This document shows positions 1-11,827 of a DNA stretch of 64,000 nucleotides, one piece after another. Origin of the DNA: Tetradesmus obliquus (taxonomy: Eukaryota; Chlorophyta; Chlorophyceae; Sphaeropleales; Scenedesmaceae). The stretch covers positions 1,178,001 to 1,242,000 of the forward strand of contig CP126196.1 of assembly GCA_030272155.1 (NCBI GenBank). Reading direction: 5' to 3'. The position numbers and the translations under genes are program-made. Below the pieces are notes generated by a model. That model was given only the letters and a program-made list of their open reading frames with translations, was not told the origin of the DNA and made no database searches. Each line of letters starts with the position of its first letter. Position 1 is the first letter of the stretch.

Positions 1-813
1 ACAGCGAGCTGGTGGCTCGCACTGAGACACTGGAGGGCAGCACTGACTCCATCACCATGCTCAACAACGGCTGCCTCTGCTGCACCGTGAGGTGCGCGCT
101 GTTGGTTATGGCGGGGGCTGCGGTGAGACAGCCGCATAGTAGGTTGTCCCAGTGGGCGTGTTGAGGCGGTGGCTGCCTCGTCTGCACCGTGACGTGCGCA
201 TGCTGGCGCAGCGTGTGAGGGTGTGGCGGGAGCGGAGGTGAGCGGGGGATGGTGAGGCAGCCGCGTAGTGGGCGCCTGGTGGTGTCTTGGGGCAGCACTG
301 ACTCCATCACCATGCTCAACAACGGCTGCCTCTGCTGCACAGTGAGGTGAGGCGCGGTTGTCGAGGATATGCGGTGTGGCGTGCTGTGTTAATGCTGCAC
401 CGTAAGTGCACATGCGTGTTGAGGAGCCAGACTGTCGTGCCAGGTACCTGCTGCATGCTGTCTGGTTGAGGTGACGCTCAGCTGCCCGAACTGCATGTAC
501 TGCTGCTCTCAGACGCTGGAGGGCAGCACATGTCCCTGTCCTGCTACTTCCACTGCTGCTGCTGCAGGGAGGACCTGGTCAAGGCGTTGAACAAGCTCAC
601 AGAGCCCTGCGGCCCACACTTCAACTGCCTCTCACCTCGCCTGCTTATGATTGGCCTTTGCCTTTGCCCTTGCCCTTGCTGCTGCAGGGAGGACCTGGTG
701 AAGGCGCTGAACAAGCTGTATGAGCGGCGTGAGCAGATCGACCACATCATCATCGAGACCACTGGGCTGGCCAACCCGGGGCCTATCGTGTCCAGCTTCT
801 ACATGGACAGGTG

Positions 814-852
<39 letters not shown>

Positions 853-3706
853 TAGTGTTGGCCAGCTTTCACGAAAGGTCACTAGAAATGCTTTGCTAGA
901 GTTTGCTGTCTTTGGTGTATAGCCCTTTGTGCCGCATTCATCTGACCAGTGGCCAACCAAGTGCCCATTGTGTCCAGCTTCTACATGGACAGGCAGGCTG
1001 TTCCGTGTTACTGCCAGCTGTTGTGTGGAGTGGCTTTGCTATTGTTTTGGTGCATAGCATGTGGTACTGCATACATCTGACCAACGACAGGTGGGCTGTT
1101 GTGTGGTGTGTGGCCAGCGTACTTACAAGTGCATTTGTCGGACTGCTGTGATACATGTCTGCCACGGCAGTCAGCCACTGACGCTGCATCGCTGCTCCTG
1201 CTTTCCTTGCGCTGCCGCAGGGATCTGCCGGACAAGGTGCGCCCCGACAGCCGCCTGCGGGTATGGCATAAGTACTGAATGTGCTGAAGCTGCATGCGTC
1301 AGCTGACGTGGCATTCGATTGCTGCCGCAGGGACCTGCCGGACAAGGTGCGCCTGGACGGCATCGTGCCTGTGGTTGATGCCAATCGACCCTGACTAATA
1401 ACCAATTAACATTCTGCACTGCACCCGCACTGACCTGGCACCGCTGCTGATTGCGCATCGCCGCAGGGACCTGCCGGACAAGGTGCGCCTGGACGGCATC
1501 GTGACGGTGGTTGACGCCAATCGGCCCTCACTGAATTACTGACAAACATTGCTGCCCTGTATCCGCACCGACACCCCTCGCATCGCTGCAGGGACCTGCC
1601 GGACAAGGTGCGCCTGGACGGCATCGTGACGGTGGTTGACGCTAAGCACGTGTCCCGCCACCTGGATGAGGCGGAGGCAGACCCCGAGAAAGTCAGCGAG
1701 GCGGTGGAGCAGGTGGGCAGTTTGCGGAATAGTTTTTGTTTTCTGTATGATTTGGTTAGTTTTTGGCAGGCGGTCAGGCTGCATGCCACCTGGATGAGGC
1801 GCAGGCTGATCCGGAGAAAGTCAGCGAGGCCATGGAGCAGGTGCACCTTGACTAAATCTACATGGACCAAGTCTAGTCTGCAGCACATGCACAGCACACG
1901 CATTTTAATGCTTTAAAACGCATGCATGGCTGCTCTGCAGTTCAGCTATGCCTGACGTATGTATGTGCTTCGTGGTCGAAACCTTGGACAAACAGGCCGC
2001 TGGTGGGCACATGCACTGCACGCGTCAGTCGTTATTACCCTGCTCTCTTGGGTGCTGCTGCTGCTGCTGCCCACCTCACCATGTCTCGCCTCACAGGCGG
2101 CCATGGCTGACTTCATCCTGCTGATCAAATCTGACCCCTCCAGCTGCCTGCTGCACCCAACTTGCTGGTGCTGCTGCTTTATTTGCTGCCTATCCCATCA
2201 TGGCGTAGGTGGCCATGGCCGACATCATCCTGCTCAATAAGTCAGACCTCGTTGAGCCCCCTTTCCTCTCCAACCTCTCCAGCCGCCTGCTCAACTACAT
2301 CTGCTGCTGCTGCTGCTGCTCCTGCTGTCCGTAGGTGGCCATGGCTGACATCATTCTTCTGAACAAGTCAGACCTCGTGGAGCCGCCCTTCCTCTCCAAC
2401 CTCTCCAGCCGCCTGCGCAGCGTCAACAGCCTCGCGCCCATCACAGCCACCAAGAAGGCACAGATCCCGCTCGGCAGCCTGTTGGGCCTGCGTGGCTTTG
2501 AGCTAGAGAGTGTGGAGCAAGCCATGCAGTCGATGGACAAGCGGGCGCAGCATGTGCAGCAGAATCCGGAGCACGTGTGCGGCCCAGAGTGCGATCATGA
2601 TCACGATCACGAGCATGGTCATCATCATGAGGAAGCACACAGCCACAGCCACAGCCACTCAGAGGCATCTAGCAGCCATGAGGAGCACAGCCACGACCAC
2701 AGCCACAGCCACAGCCATGCAGCTGAAGCAGACGCCTCATCACACTCCCACGCACACGAGCATGATCACAAGCATGATCATGAGCACAGCAGCGACTGCG
2801 CGCCAGGCTGCACCAACCCCGACCACGACCACAGCCACGACCACAGCAGCCACAGCCACGCCAAGCCGATGCACAATGACAAAGTGACGTCATTTTCAAT
2901 CTCTGTGGAGGGTGACCTGGACCTCGACAAGCTTAACTTCACAATGGGGGCGCTGCTGCAGGTAATACTAGAGCCAGTGTAGAGCAGGAGCAGGAGCAGC
3001 ACATGTGAACATCTGAGGTTAAGCAGCAACGGTGTCAGCTGCGCGTTCTATGCATGTGAGCATTATGTTGAAGGAGAAGCGGTTATGCATGTGAGCATCA
3101 TGTTGAAGGAGAAGCGGTTATGCATGTGAGCATCATGTTGAAGGAGAAGCGGTTATGCATGTGAGCATTATGTTGAAGGAGAAGCGGTTATGCATGTGAG
3201 CATTATGTTGAAGGAGAAGCGGTTGAACAACTGAACAGCTAAAGGTCAGCAGCCATGGTGGCAGGGCCCCTTCTAGACATGCATGTGAGCACGCACAACA
3301 TGCTGCATTGTACATTGAATGTTGTGTGCTTACTGTGACTCCTTACTCACAAGCTTGACCTCAGCTTCATGATGTGCGTGCTGCTTGTACATTGGTGCAG
3401 GCACGCGGCGAGGACTTGTACCGCATGAAGGGCATCCTCGCAATCCGAGGCCTGCCAGAGCGCTACGTCTTCCAAGGAGTGCACATGCTCTTCGAGGGCT
3501 CCCCTGAGCGGCCCTGGAAGGATGGTGAGCCCCGTACCAGCCGCATGGTGTTCATTGGCAGGGATTTTGATCAAGAGGCGCTTGGGGAGGCCTTCAGGAG
3601 GTGCCTGGCGGACCCAGATGTGGTGGTGGAGGATGGGGCGGGGAAGCAGGTGGCAGGCGCGGCGGCTAGTGCCACAGTTGCTGGCAGGGGTGCTAGCAGC
3701 GCTTGA
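1..3706 (+). CDS. CobW/COG0523-family metal chaperone GTPase (5' end outside window)
   Basis: COG0523 proteins are G3E GTPases that deliver zinc or other metals to client enzymes. Exons in consistent phase are 1-91, 688-810, 1592-1712, 2335-2961 and 3401-3706 (TGA). Seen: the metal-binding motif GCLCC in the first exon, a switch segment (IIETTGLANPGPIV), a VVDA strand, the NKSDLV guanine-specificity motif, a loop of about 100 residues made of HDH/HSH repeats with two Cys pairs, and the C-terminal CobW_C part (GILAIRGLPERYVFQGVHML, then SRMVFIG). The Walker A motif must lie upstream of the window. The His-rich loop suggests zinc, as in ZNG1-type members (inference). A poorly conserved Ala/Gly tail of about 30 residues follows the usual family end. 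Introns contain repeated fragments of the flanking exons, so splice choice could vary. Confidence 0.88.
92..687 (+). repeat. Partial copies of the GCLCC exon and next exon inside intron
   Basis: This intron repeats its neighbours. Positions 291-346 copy bases 36-91 almost exactly and end in a good donor (GTGAGG). Shorter copies of the exon end are at about 171-200 and 391-405 (the latter with GTAAGT). A fragment of the GGAGGGCAGCA part is at about 512-528. Bases 568-598 copy the first 31 bases of the downstream exon (688 onward), including its AG acceptor. Confidence 0.8.
947..1527 (+). repeat. Tandem partial exon copies in third visible intron
   Basis: Bases 947-992 copy the end of exon 688-810 (they encode PIVSSFYMD). 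Three copies of the start of exon 1592-1712 follow, each behind its own CAG acceptor: 1221-1250, 1331-1390 and 1467-1527. They encode DLPDKVR, then DLPDKVRLDGIV with VVDAN. Each breaks off after 10-20 codons. Only the fourth (1592) runs on to a donor in the expected frame. Confidence 0.82.
1785..2295 (+). repeat. Partial copies of exons 1592-1712 and 2335-2961
   Basis: Bases 1785-1840 copy the second half of the preceding exon (HLDEAQADPEKVSEAMEQ) and end in CAG|GT. Bases 2097-2140 and 2209-2295 copy the start of the following exon (MADFILLIKSD; MADIILLNKSDLVEPPFLS), each just after AG. Similarity is high but with base changes, so these are aged duplicates, not exact repeats. Confidence 0.8.
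3048..3224 (+). repeat. 35-bp tandem repeat, five copies, intronic
   Basis: A 35-bp unit (starting TGCATGTGAGCAT, ending GGAGAAGCGG) is repeated with starts at 3051, 3086, 3121, 3156 and 3191, differing mainly by T/C at one site. It lies inside the last intron of the COG0523 gene. A lone related fragment (ATGCATGTGAGCA) follows near 3280. Confidence 0.9.
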
Positions 3707-3822
3707 GGTTTAGGCGTGATGAATGCAGTGTTGGTTCATGGTAGGGTGCTGGTCACGCTCCGTGAGTGGTGCTTGTTTGTTTTCGCCGCTGCCTGCAATG
3801 TTATCCAATTGGCGTTGTTTGT

Positions 3823-4366
3823 GGCGCTGGGTGAGGCCTTCAGAAGGTGCCTGGCGGATCCAGATGTAGCAGCGCGTGAAGAGCCTGTGCGACGTCGTAG
3901 TATTATTGTAGGGTGCCGGCTGCGTCCTGTGCGGCGTTTGTTATGTTGGCACTGGCCGGGCGCATGCCATGCGGTGTAGCGGCGGTGTCTTGTAGTGCGT
4001 ATGCCGCGGTGCAAATGTGCTTGGCTGACCCGGTTTGTAGTGATGGAGGACGGAGCGGGGACGCAGGTGGCTGGGGCGGCGGCCAGTGCCACAGTTGCTG
4101 GCAGGGGTGCTAGCAGGGCGTGAGGTTTTGTGGTGGATGTGTTTGTTCATGGTAGGTGGCGGGTTGCGCTCCGTGAGTGGTTTGTTGTTGTTGTAATGTT
4201 GCCACTGCATGCCTTGTTATTCAATCAGCGTTGTCTTGTGGCACTTGTGCAAGGTTTGCTTTCGTCGCGAACCCGCCCGTGGTGGTGGAGGATGGTGCGG
4301 GGAAGCAGGTGGCTGGGGCGGCGGCCAGCGCTACAGTCGCTGGCAGCGGCGCCAGCAGCGCGTGAG
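3823..4366 (+). repeat. Downstream copies of the COG0523 terminal exon and 3' flank
   Basis: After the stop at 3706, the end of the coding exon plus about 100 bp of 3' flank recurs. Bases 3826-3868 copy the GEAFRRCLADPDV segment. About 4016-4122 copies the CLADP to VAGRGAS end, with its own stop. About 4270-4365 copies VVVEDGAGKQVAG to the stop. The flank 'GTTCATGGTAGG..CGCTCCGTGAGTGG' also recurs (3736 and 4147). These could be alternative last exons or inert 3' sequence. Confidence 0.75.
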
Positions 4367-6877
4367 GTGTTGGCGTGACGCTTTGGATGACGGGTCACAT
4401 GACGGTGCTGGTGACATCGGGGTGCTGGTCACGTGCGTGGGTGCGGGGTTTTGATGCTGGCGGCCCCATGCTTCTGTCCCCGCATGCTCGCAATCTGCAA
4501 GTTGCAAACGGCTGCTTCTTATGGTGTGTATGCCGTTGGTGTGTTTTTCTGGTGCGTATCTTGTGGTTGCTGATGCATGCAGCAGATCAACTGCGTCTTC
4601 TTTGTCAAAAACCAAGACACAGTGTGAGTGCAGCGGTCGACCAGCTGTAACTTGCCGCATGGTCGTCTTCAAGTAGTACGGATGCCTTCAGTGCATTGTA
4701 CTTTACGTCCAGATCAAGGTAGTAGGGACTGAACTTACTGTTAGTGAGCTAAGTCAGGTGCCAGTAACTGTGTGTGCCATGCCTGTAGCCGTGCCAGGCT
4801 GGCAACAAGCAAGCAATGTGGAAAATAGGTTACTAAGACAGATTGTAATGCTCAACACACTATGGTGGTCTGCATGAAGCATGGAAGTCCCACATCATCA
4901 ACGGACGTCAGGTACGTGCACAAGTGCACACTGAAGATGATGCGGCGAGTCCCATGTATGCATGGAAGCAATTTGCATAGGTAACGTGCGGTTTGAGCAG
5001 AGCTCTTGCAAAAGTTGCTGATAAATCATACCATGTGTGCACAAGCCCTGAAGGCCTGAACGATGACCAATGTTGGCCAGCACAACACGAATCAAGTCAT
5101 GCAGTCCCTTGATCATAAGCAAGTCATGCACCACACACCCAGCTGCGCCTGATGAGGCTGTGTCAGCTGTAACGTCACTGGCATGTCAGCCAGTGGAAGG
5201 TGAAAGGTTATGAGGAATGCCATACACGTTTCCAGCCGCATCAGCATACATAAAGGGCAGTTTGGTGTACAGTGCAAGCTACTGACATGCAGTGCATGGC
5301 ACAAACTGAACACGCAGCGAGTCGTGCATTGCACTGCTCTGCGCGCACATGCTTTGCCATCACCACCCACCAGCAGCAGCTACATTAATCCCAACACAAG
5401 ATGGTCACGCTGGATGCCTCACGTATGCAATGGCCCATGCACCCGACCCACTGAATACAATCCTTCAAACAAAAGAGAGACAAGGAGAAGAAGAGGCGCT
5501 GCTGCAGCTGCACCTGCGTCAGGACAGCGAGCACAGCATACACAACGTCATGCTGCCACCACAGCTCACCTCCACCCCAAGCAAAGATGCATGCAGCGCA
5601 GCAGCATTATATTGTACCTCAGCAGAGCACACAACACAGCGCTGCTGAGGCACTTTGCCACAACTGCGGTGCTGTACTTCTTGCAAGTCACCAACACCTG
5701 CTGGCAGGTACCGCAGCCATCAGGCAAGCATGGCGCACGCCAGCATGAGTCCGTAACGCCACTGTTAGCCCCCAATGCGGCGACAGCCGGGCACACACTC
5801 AGCTAAGCTGTTGGCGACCATGCAAACAGCAACAGCTAGCTTTGCCTGCTGCTGCTGGCACCGTCAGGGCTGACGCAGCAGTTGTGATGTTCGTCAACAC
5901 AGAAGAACGCCATTGACCATACCATGCAGTACACGGCCGATGCGCTTCGCCACAATTGCGCACTGCAAACCGCACACTCCAGCCCACTGCTTGATGGCAC
6001 CAACAGATCCTCAACGCCGAAAGAAAGACAGAACAGCCGCTGTGCCAGACAGGCGCATACTTCACACTCCAGCCGCTTCAGTATGCAAGCTGTCAGGATC
6101 CTGCCAAAATGGCGGCAAATGCCGCATGATGGTGTTTGTGTCCATCATGCGACGTGCACAAGCTGGCAAGCCAGCAGGAAAGCTAAGCCCCAATGCATCC
6201 AAGGCAGCCATGTACAGCCACCGCAGCCCGCCCCACACACGCCTTGCATCAAACAGTGCATCGCAATCCCAAAACACCAGGCCAACCCGGCATGACCCGA
6301 TACGCGCTCACGCGCCCAGCCGCCCCACACACGGCTTGCATCCGACAGTTCATGGCAGTCCTGGCATGACCCCACGCGCGCTCGCGCGCCTAGCTGCCAT
6401 TAGTACAATCGTACCTATGTCAATACATTGCTTGTGTAGCAAGTCCTGCACGCATGCATCGATGGGATGTCCCTCAGCTGCTGCAATACCAAGCTGTATG
6501 CCAGCCAAGCACAGCTCCCTTCATACCACTGTACAGCAGCCACATGTTGAGGCCGTGCCTGCAATGCTTGGTCTGTCACCCCACTTCAAACCGCCCTGCA
6601 CAAGCTGGCAGGTGCGTGCATCGCTGCAAGCACACACAGAACACCAGCTTGCATCCACTCCATGCTCACATGCTGCAGCATGCAGCACACCACCAGCACT
6701 CTGGTGCTTGCCACCATGTGTCCATGCAAGCTCTGGCTGTGCAGCATCTAGTCGCCTCATGCACGCAGCACAACAGAATGTGCGCCGCGTTACCGCAGCA
6801 ACAAGCAGGCCCACATCAGCAGGCACCTGCCACTGCTGCACACGTCACCACCCAGGCTACTTCTGCTGCTGCTCATC
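4367..6877. other. Convergent intergenic region
   Basis: This region lies between the 3' ends of the COG0523 gene (+) and the AP2-like gene (-). I see no recognisable protein in it. Open frames here are short or antisense extensions of the AP2-like gene. TGTAA motifs occur near 4195, 4646 and 5168. A short exon-like piece (acceptor near 4581, then 13 codons and TGA ending about 4625) could not be tied to any gene. Confidence 0.5.
6218..6398 (+). repeat. Two imperfect copies of an ~85-100 bp unit
   Basis: Copy A starts near 6222 and copy B near 6315. Both run from GCCCCACACACG.CTTGCATC through a GGCATGACCC block to a GC-rich CGCGCTC.CGCGCC end. Copy A has an 18-bp insertion. They are noncoding, downstream of the AP2-like gene. 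Confidence 0.6.
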
Positions 6878-8699
6878 CTACTGCTGCATCTCACTCACAC
6901 CCCCCTCCTCCTTGACCTGCGGCACTGCAGCAGCATCACCTTGTCTCACATCCGCTGCTGCTGCTGCTGCCGCTGCCGCCTCGCCACCCTGCAGCATGCC
7001 TGCAGCTCCGCCAAGCGCTGCCAGCAGCTGCTGCCGGCCATCAGTGCCTGCAGGAAGCCTGCAGCTCATCGCTGCTGCTGCTGCTGTCAGCTCCTCCTCT
7101 GTGAATGAGTCCACATGCGCCTCAGTCACTGCACCCACACCAAACAGCACCAGCGCTGCCAAGTCAAAACAGCGGCTGAGCACAGCAGCAGCATCCACAC
7201 CCTGCTGCTGCCGCTCGGCTGAAGCCGTCGGCGACTCGGCAGCAGCCGCTGCCACAGCCGCAGCAGCACCGCGCTTGCTGCGCCTGCTGCGCCTGCTGCG
7301 CGTGTTGCGCTGGTGCTTGGGTGCTGGCGCTGCGGCAGGACTCGCCCTGTCTGCTGCTGCTGCTGCCTCTGAGTCCTCCTGCTCGCCCGCTGCCTCATCT
7401 GCATCACAGCCAAGCACAGCTGCCAGCTCGTTGCCGCCGGCCTCTGCTGCTGCTGCCACCTCTGCAGGCCGCATGCCCATCACCAGGGGGTGGTCCAGTG
7501 CCAGCTGCGGGTGCTTCGCCAGGATGGTGGCAGCAGCAGCCATGATCTCATCGCCTGTGTAGCTCTCCTCAGGGAAGTTGAGCCGCGCAGAGCCGGGCCC
7601 GCGCAGCGCCAGTGCCGCTGCATCACGTGCGCGCGCCGCCACGCGCGGGCAGCCGTAGCAGCACCAGAAGGCATACGCGCCGTCATGGCCAAAGCGCACA
7701 GCCGCCTGCCACTTGCCGCTGCGCTTCTTGCTGACTCCCAGGAAAGAGGCGCTGCCAGCGTTTGCAGGCACTGCGGCCTCACTTTCATACATGGGGGCAT
7801 TTGCCCGGCGGGACTTGCGGCTGCTGCCGTGCGCGCGCTGCAGCGCAGCCGCGCGGCGCAGGCGGCTGTTGCCGCCGCTGCCGCCGTTGCCGCGGCTGCC
7901 GCCGCGCTTGGCAGCAGCAGCGTCATACTCCTCATCATCGATGTCCATCTCTGCTTCTTCGATTTCGTAATCTGCTGAGTCAGCGCCCGCCAGGTCAGCA
8001 GCAGCGTCATAGCTGACGTCATCCTCTGCTGCCCACTCCTCACCCTCAAACGAGCCACGCGCACGCCTGCTGCTGCCGCCAGCAGCGCAGTGCTGCTGCT
8101 GCTCAGCTGCTGCTGCGTCATCACCCTCTGCTGCTGCTGGCGCTCCTGCTACTGCCAGGTTGCTCTGCTGGCGGCGCTTGCGGCGGGGCCCGTGCAGCTC
8201 AGCATCACTGGCAGCGCCGCTGCCGCTGCCATCCTCACTCAAAGCAGCAACAGCAGCAGCTGCTGCATACTCCTCAGGGGTGGTGCCTTCAGCACCCTCA
8301 GCAGCAGCAGCGCTGCTGCCCAACTCCCTGGCGACAATCTGGTCCAGCATTAGCATCTGCTCGCCCCAGTGCTGCGGCTTGCGCTGGCGCTTGCCACGCC
8401 CTAAGCCCTGGCTGCCAGCACTGGCAGCTTCACTGTCAGCACCAGCAGCTATTGCTGCTAGCTGCTGCGCTGCATGCGCAGCCTGCCCCTGCTCACTGCC
8501 GCGCCTCTGCCGGCCGTCTGCTGTTGCGGTGTGCACGGATCCTGCAGAGTCCCTGTCGCCAGCTGCTGCAGCTGCAGCGCCCCTGCCGCCGCTGCTGCTA
8601 CTGCGCGCTGCCCTGCCGGCCACGCGCTGCAGCTGCTGGTGCTGCGGGTGCTTGCTGTGGGCTTTGGTGTGCTGCGCTGCTGCTTTGCCGGCCTGGCAT

Positions 8700-8735
<36 letters not shown>

Positions 8736-9291
8736 ATGGCGCCTAGCATCATGAGGGCTTGGCAGCAGCCCTCGAGCTCTTCAATGTTGGCACCAGGGCT
8801 CAGCAGGGTGCCTTGCAGGACTTTGGGGCCCACTGGGGATGCCAGGTCAACGCGCAGGCCCTTGACGGCTGCCACTGTGTTGACTGCTGCCACTGCATCA
8901 GGCACTGTGACTGCTGTTTGACCAGCAGCAGCTGCTGCTGCCGCTGCTGTGTCATCAGCAGCAGCAGGAGGGCTGCTGCCATCTTTGTTGTCGCTGGAGG
9001 CAGGCGTGGCTGCTGCTGCTGCTACAGCTGCAGTCTGCTCTGCAGGAGGGGCGCTCTGGTGGCCGTCGCTCTCCCTTGCTGCGCGGTCCTGCACGCCAGT
9101 GCTGCTGCTGGTGTGGCTGGCGTAGCCGGTGTTGGTGCGCAGCAGCCTTGCAGGAAGAGGCAGCGGTGCTGCTACTGCTGCTGGAGCAGCAGCCACATTA
9201 TCACTGGCATCATCACCGTGGGCATGCTGCTGCTGCTGCTGCTGCCTGGGGCTGTCTTCATTCAGGAGCTTGAGGAACTGCGTGGGCTCGC

Positions 9292-9332
<41 letters not shown>

Positions 9333-9574
9333 GCCTGCAGGCTTGCAGGAAAGCTGCCCAGAGGGTGCAGGAGGTCTGCTGAGCCTGCTGCTGCGGAGTA
9401 AGGGTTGATTACACTTCCTCCACACAGCTGCATGCTGTGTGGGAAGCCCATGACTGGCACACCTTGCAGCTGCTGTGGGAACTGCAGGCCTGCTGGTGGG
9501 TGGCTAATGATTCCTTCCATGATGCTGCTAGTACTGTATCTGCTGTACTGATCAAGTGAAACGTTGAGCAGCAC
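6878..9574 (-). CDS. AP2/ERF-like domain protein, low-complexity nuclear protein
   Basis: A single 898-codon frame, ATG at 9574, stop at 6878. Residues about 605-672 resemble an AP2/ERF DNA-binding domain: FLGVSKKRSGKWQAAVRF, then AARARDAAALALRG, then ARLNFPEE (compare YRGVR..GKW.A.I, AARAYDEAA..LRG, LNFP). The usual WLGTF strand is replaced by a Cys-rich stretch (FWCCYGCP). The rest is poly-Gln, poly-Ala and acidic/Ser runs with several basic clusters that could be nuclear localisation signals (RGKRQRKPQ near 390; TRSRRSRRSKRG near 770). AP2 proteins in algae act as transcription factors; the target is unknown. It is divergent from the ARGLU1-like gene, so a shared promoter region is likely. 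Confidence 0.68.
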
Positions 9575-10572
9575 CTAGCTAGCGCTAATTGCTCAGTCAG
9601 TGCGTCGCAGGAGAGTGCTGCACTAGCTGTGCTAACACTGCTGCTGCTGCTGCCACTGCTGCTGCTGCTGCCCCTGTTGCTGCCGTGCCGTAAGGGCGCT
9701 AAAGCCCAGAATCAGCAACAAGAGATACCATAATTTGAAATGGAAGCGATAGACGCTGATACCGAGGGGCCTGCTGGTCGGGGAAGGCCTTGGCGCGTAA
9801 AGGAGATTGGACTTGAGTTGACCGGACCTTGAAGATTACGGCCTGCAAGGCGCAGAAAGGAGCATGATATTAATCGAACCATTCATTGTGATGTTTGCGG
9901 GCATGGGAAGTGGCCCGGACAGGCCAATCTCACTTGCCAACAGTGAAGGAGCACAACGCAGTGCCTAACATTAGCGTGGATGCTCCACGCCAAGCTACAA
10001 GGAATGGAAGACGCACAATCAACAATTTGGGCAAGATAAGCAGTGCAGCGTGGAGCTACGTCAAACAGTTTGTAGTGCAGCACATGCTGTGAGAGGCTCA
10101 GACACGCATAGGATCATCAAGTAGCTATCAAAGGGCTCTAAGAAAGCGATCAAGGAAGGCAGCAGCACTAGCCAGTGTCTGGCAGCAGCAGCACTCTTGA
10201 CTTTTGCTCACCTCTTGGACTAACTTCAGGGAGTAAGAAAACGTTGTTGTTCAACTGTGCTGTGTCGTAAAGCTCTCGTGAGGATTTTCCAATTAAGGTC
10301 GTGGTCAGGCCTTATAGCGCGACAGACCTTTTGTGTTGCCTGTTCTTTTCGAGTTTGACAGGCAAGCGGGTTTGATAACACGCATGCCACAATACATTTA
10401 ATTCATGAAGAAGTTGCTTGTAGTGAATCCTGGAGCGTCCTGCAGGTCCGATTCGCAAGGGTCAACCCAAGCTCCTTGGCAGCAGCAGCAGCAGCAACAT
10501 CGGCAACAGCAGCAGCAGCGTCCGTGCAGACAGCTATAAACCTGCTATCGCTGCTTGTGACAGTGCACAATC
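9575..10572. promoter_or_regulatory. Divergent promoter region between AP2-like and ARGLU1-like genes
   Basis: About 1 kb lies between two divergent start codons. It holds CTG/CCTG-rich repeats next to the AP2-like gene (about 9638-9682), then less repetitive sequence with no convincing gene. A TATAAA lies at 10535-10540, 38 bp ahead of the ARGLU1-like ATG. Use of this TATA would leave a very short 5' UTR, so it is only a candidate. Confidence 0.4.
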
Positions 10573-10676
10573 ATGGCTCGCTACAGAAACCGCTCAGCCA
10601 GCAGAGAGCGCAGCAGCAGAAGGGACAAAAAGAGGGCTAGCAAACGAAGCTGCTCCAGGTCAGCCTTGTCTGCTGT

Positions 10677-10716
<40 letters not shown>

Positions 10717-11739
10717 GCTGCTGCTTCCACCACTTTGCTGCCTGCCCATCAATGCTGAGAGCTCATCAAGTGCTACAAGTGCCCGCCAGCGACATGCCGT
10801 TAGCAGCTGCCACATGTGACCATCAACATACACAGCGAAGACGCAATGTCATGAGTCAGCAGTACTCCTGCAGAGCCCACATGTGCCATGCAGCATCACC
10901 CCTGCCCCTCCAGCGCGGGCTGCTGCTGCTGCTGCTGCTGCTGGTGGTGGTGTGCCTCCTATGCATCCTCGCAGGTCTCGCAGCTCATCGCTTGGCAGGC
11001 CACAAAAGTCGCAGGCGGCTTACAAACGCACCGGCAAGAGGTGACGACGCAGCAGCGACGACAGCAGTGGCAGTAATCAGTAAAATCATTCATCCGGTTG
11101 TTTGATGCGGCTGGTCTGTGCCTGCAACCGCAGCCACAGAACAGCAGGCAGCACCAGCAGCTCTGCATCTGCAGCAGCATGGGCAGCAGCTTACCACTAT
11201 AGTACAATGTACGAAGATGAGTAGCACATGGCAGCTGCACCGTGCAGTGACAACAGACTTGCAGATTAGACAACCATGGCCATTAGAGGCTGTCACGCTG
11301 TGCATGTTGATGTGCTGATCCAAGCTGCTGCTGCCGTGTGCCGTGTGCACAGGCAGCGCAACTACCGGCGAGCAAACAAGGAAGAAAGGTGCGTCAGCAG
11401 CATGCATATGCTTGCAGGATATGCTTGCAGGAATCACAAAAGAGGCGCACCTGCACATGCCTCAATTTCAGCATCGGTTGCCTGCTGTTGCTGTGCTGTT
11501 AGCCACCATATCACGTCAGACTGCATTTCCCATAGTATCCTGCTGGGGCCTGCAGGAGCAGCAGCAGCAGTTCTCTTGCTTCTCCAGTGATCTGCAGCTG
11601 TCATATGTTACCCGTCAACAACATAATCCGCATGTTGTAGAATGAACCATAGCTGCTGGCACTTGTGGTGCACACCCAACAGCTCAAACACGCTGCTGCT
11701 GTCATAACTTCTGTTATGTGCGGTTACTCTGTCCAAACC

Positions 11740-11827
<88 letters not shown>

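Noticed and set aside
3048..3224. CRISPR-like array
   Set aside because: The five 35-bp units abut directly with no spacers, so it is a minisatellite inside a eukaryotic intron.
5913..7562. 549-codon open frame on the + strand
   Set aside because: It is largely antisense to the 3' part of the AP2-like gene. Its Ala/Ser runs are the reverse reading of CAG/CTG repeats, and no domain is present.
8160..9401. Long + strand Ala/Cys/Leu-rich frames
   Set aside because: Antisense shadows of the AP2-like coding sequence.
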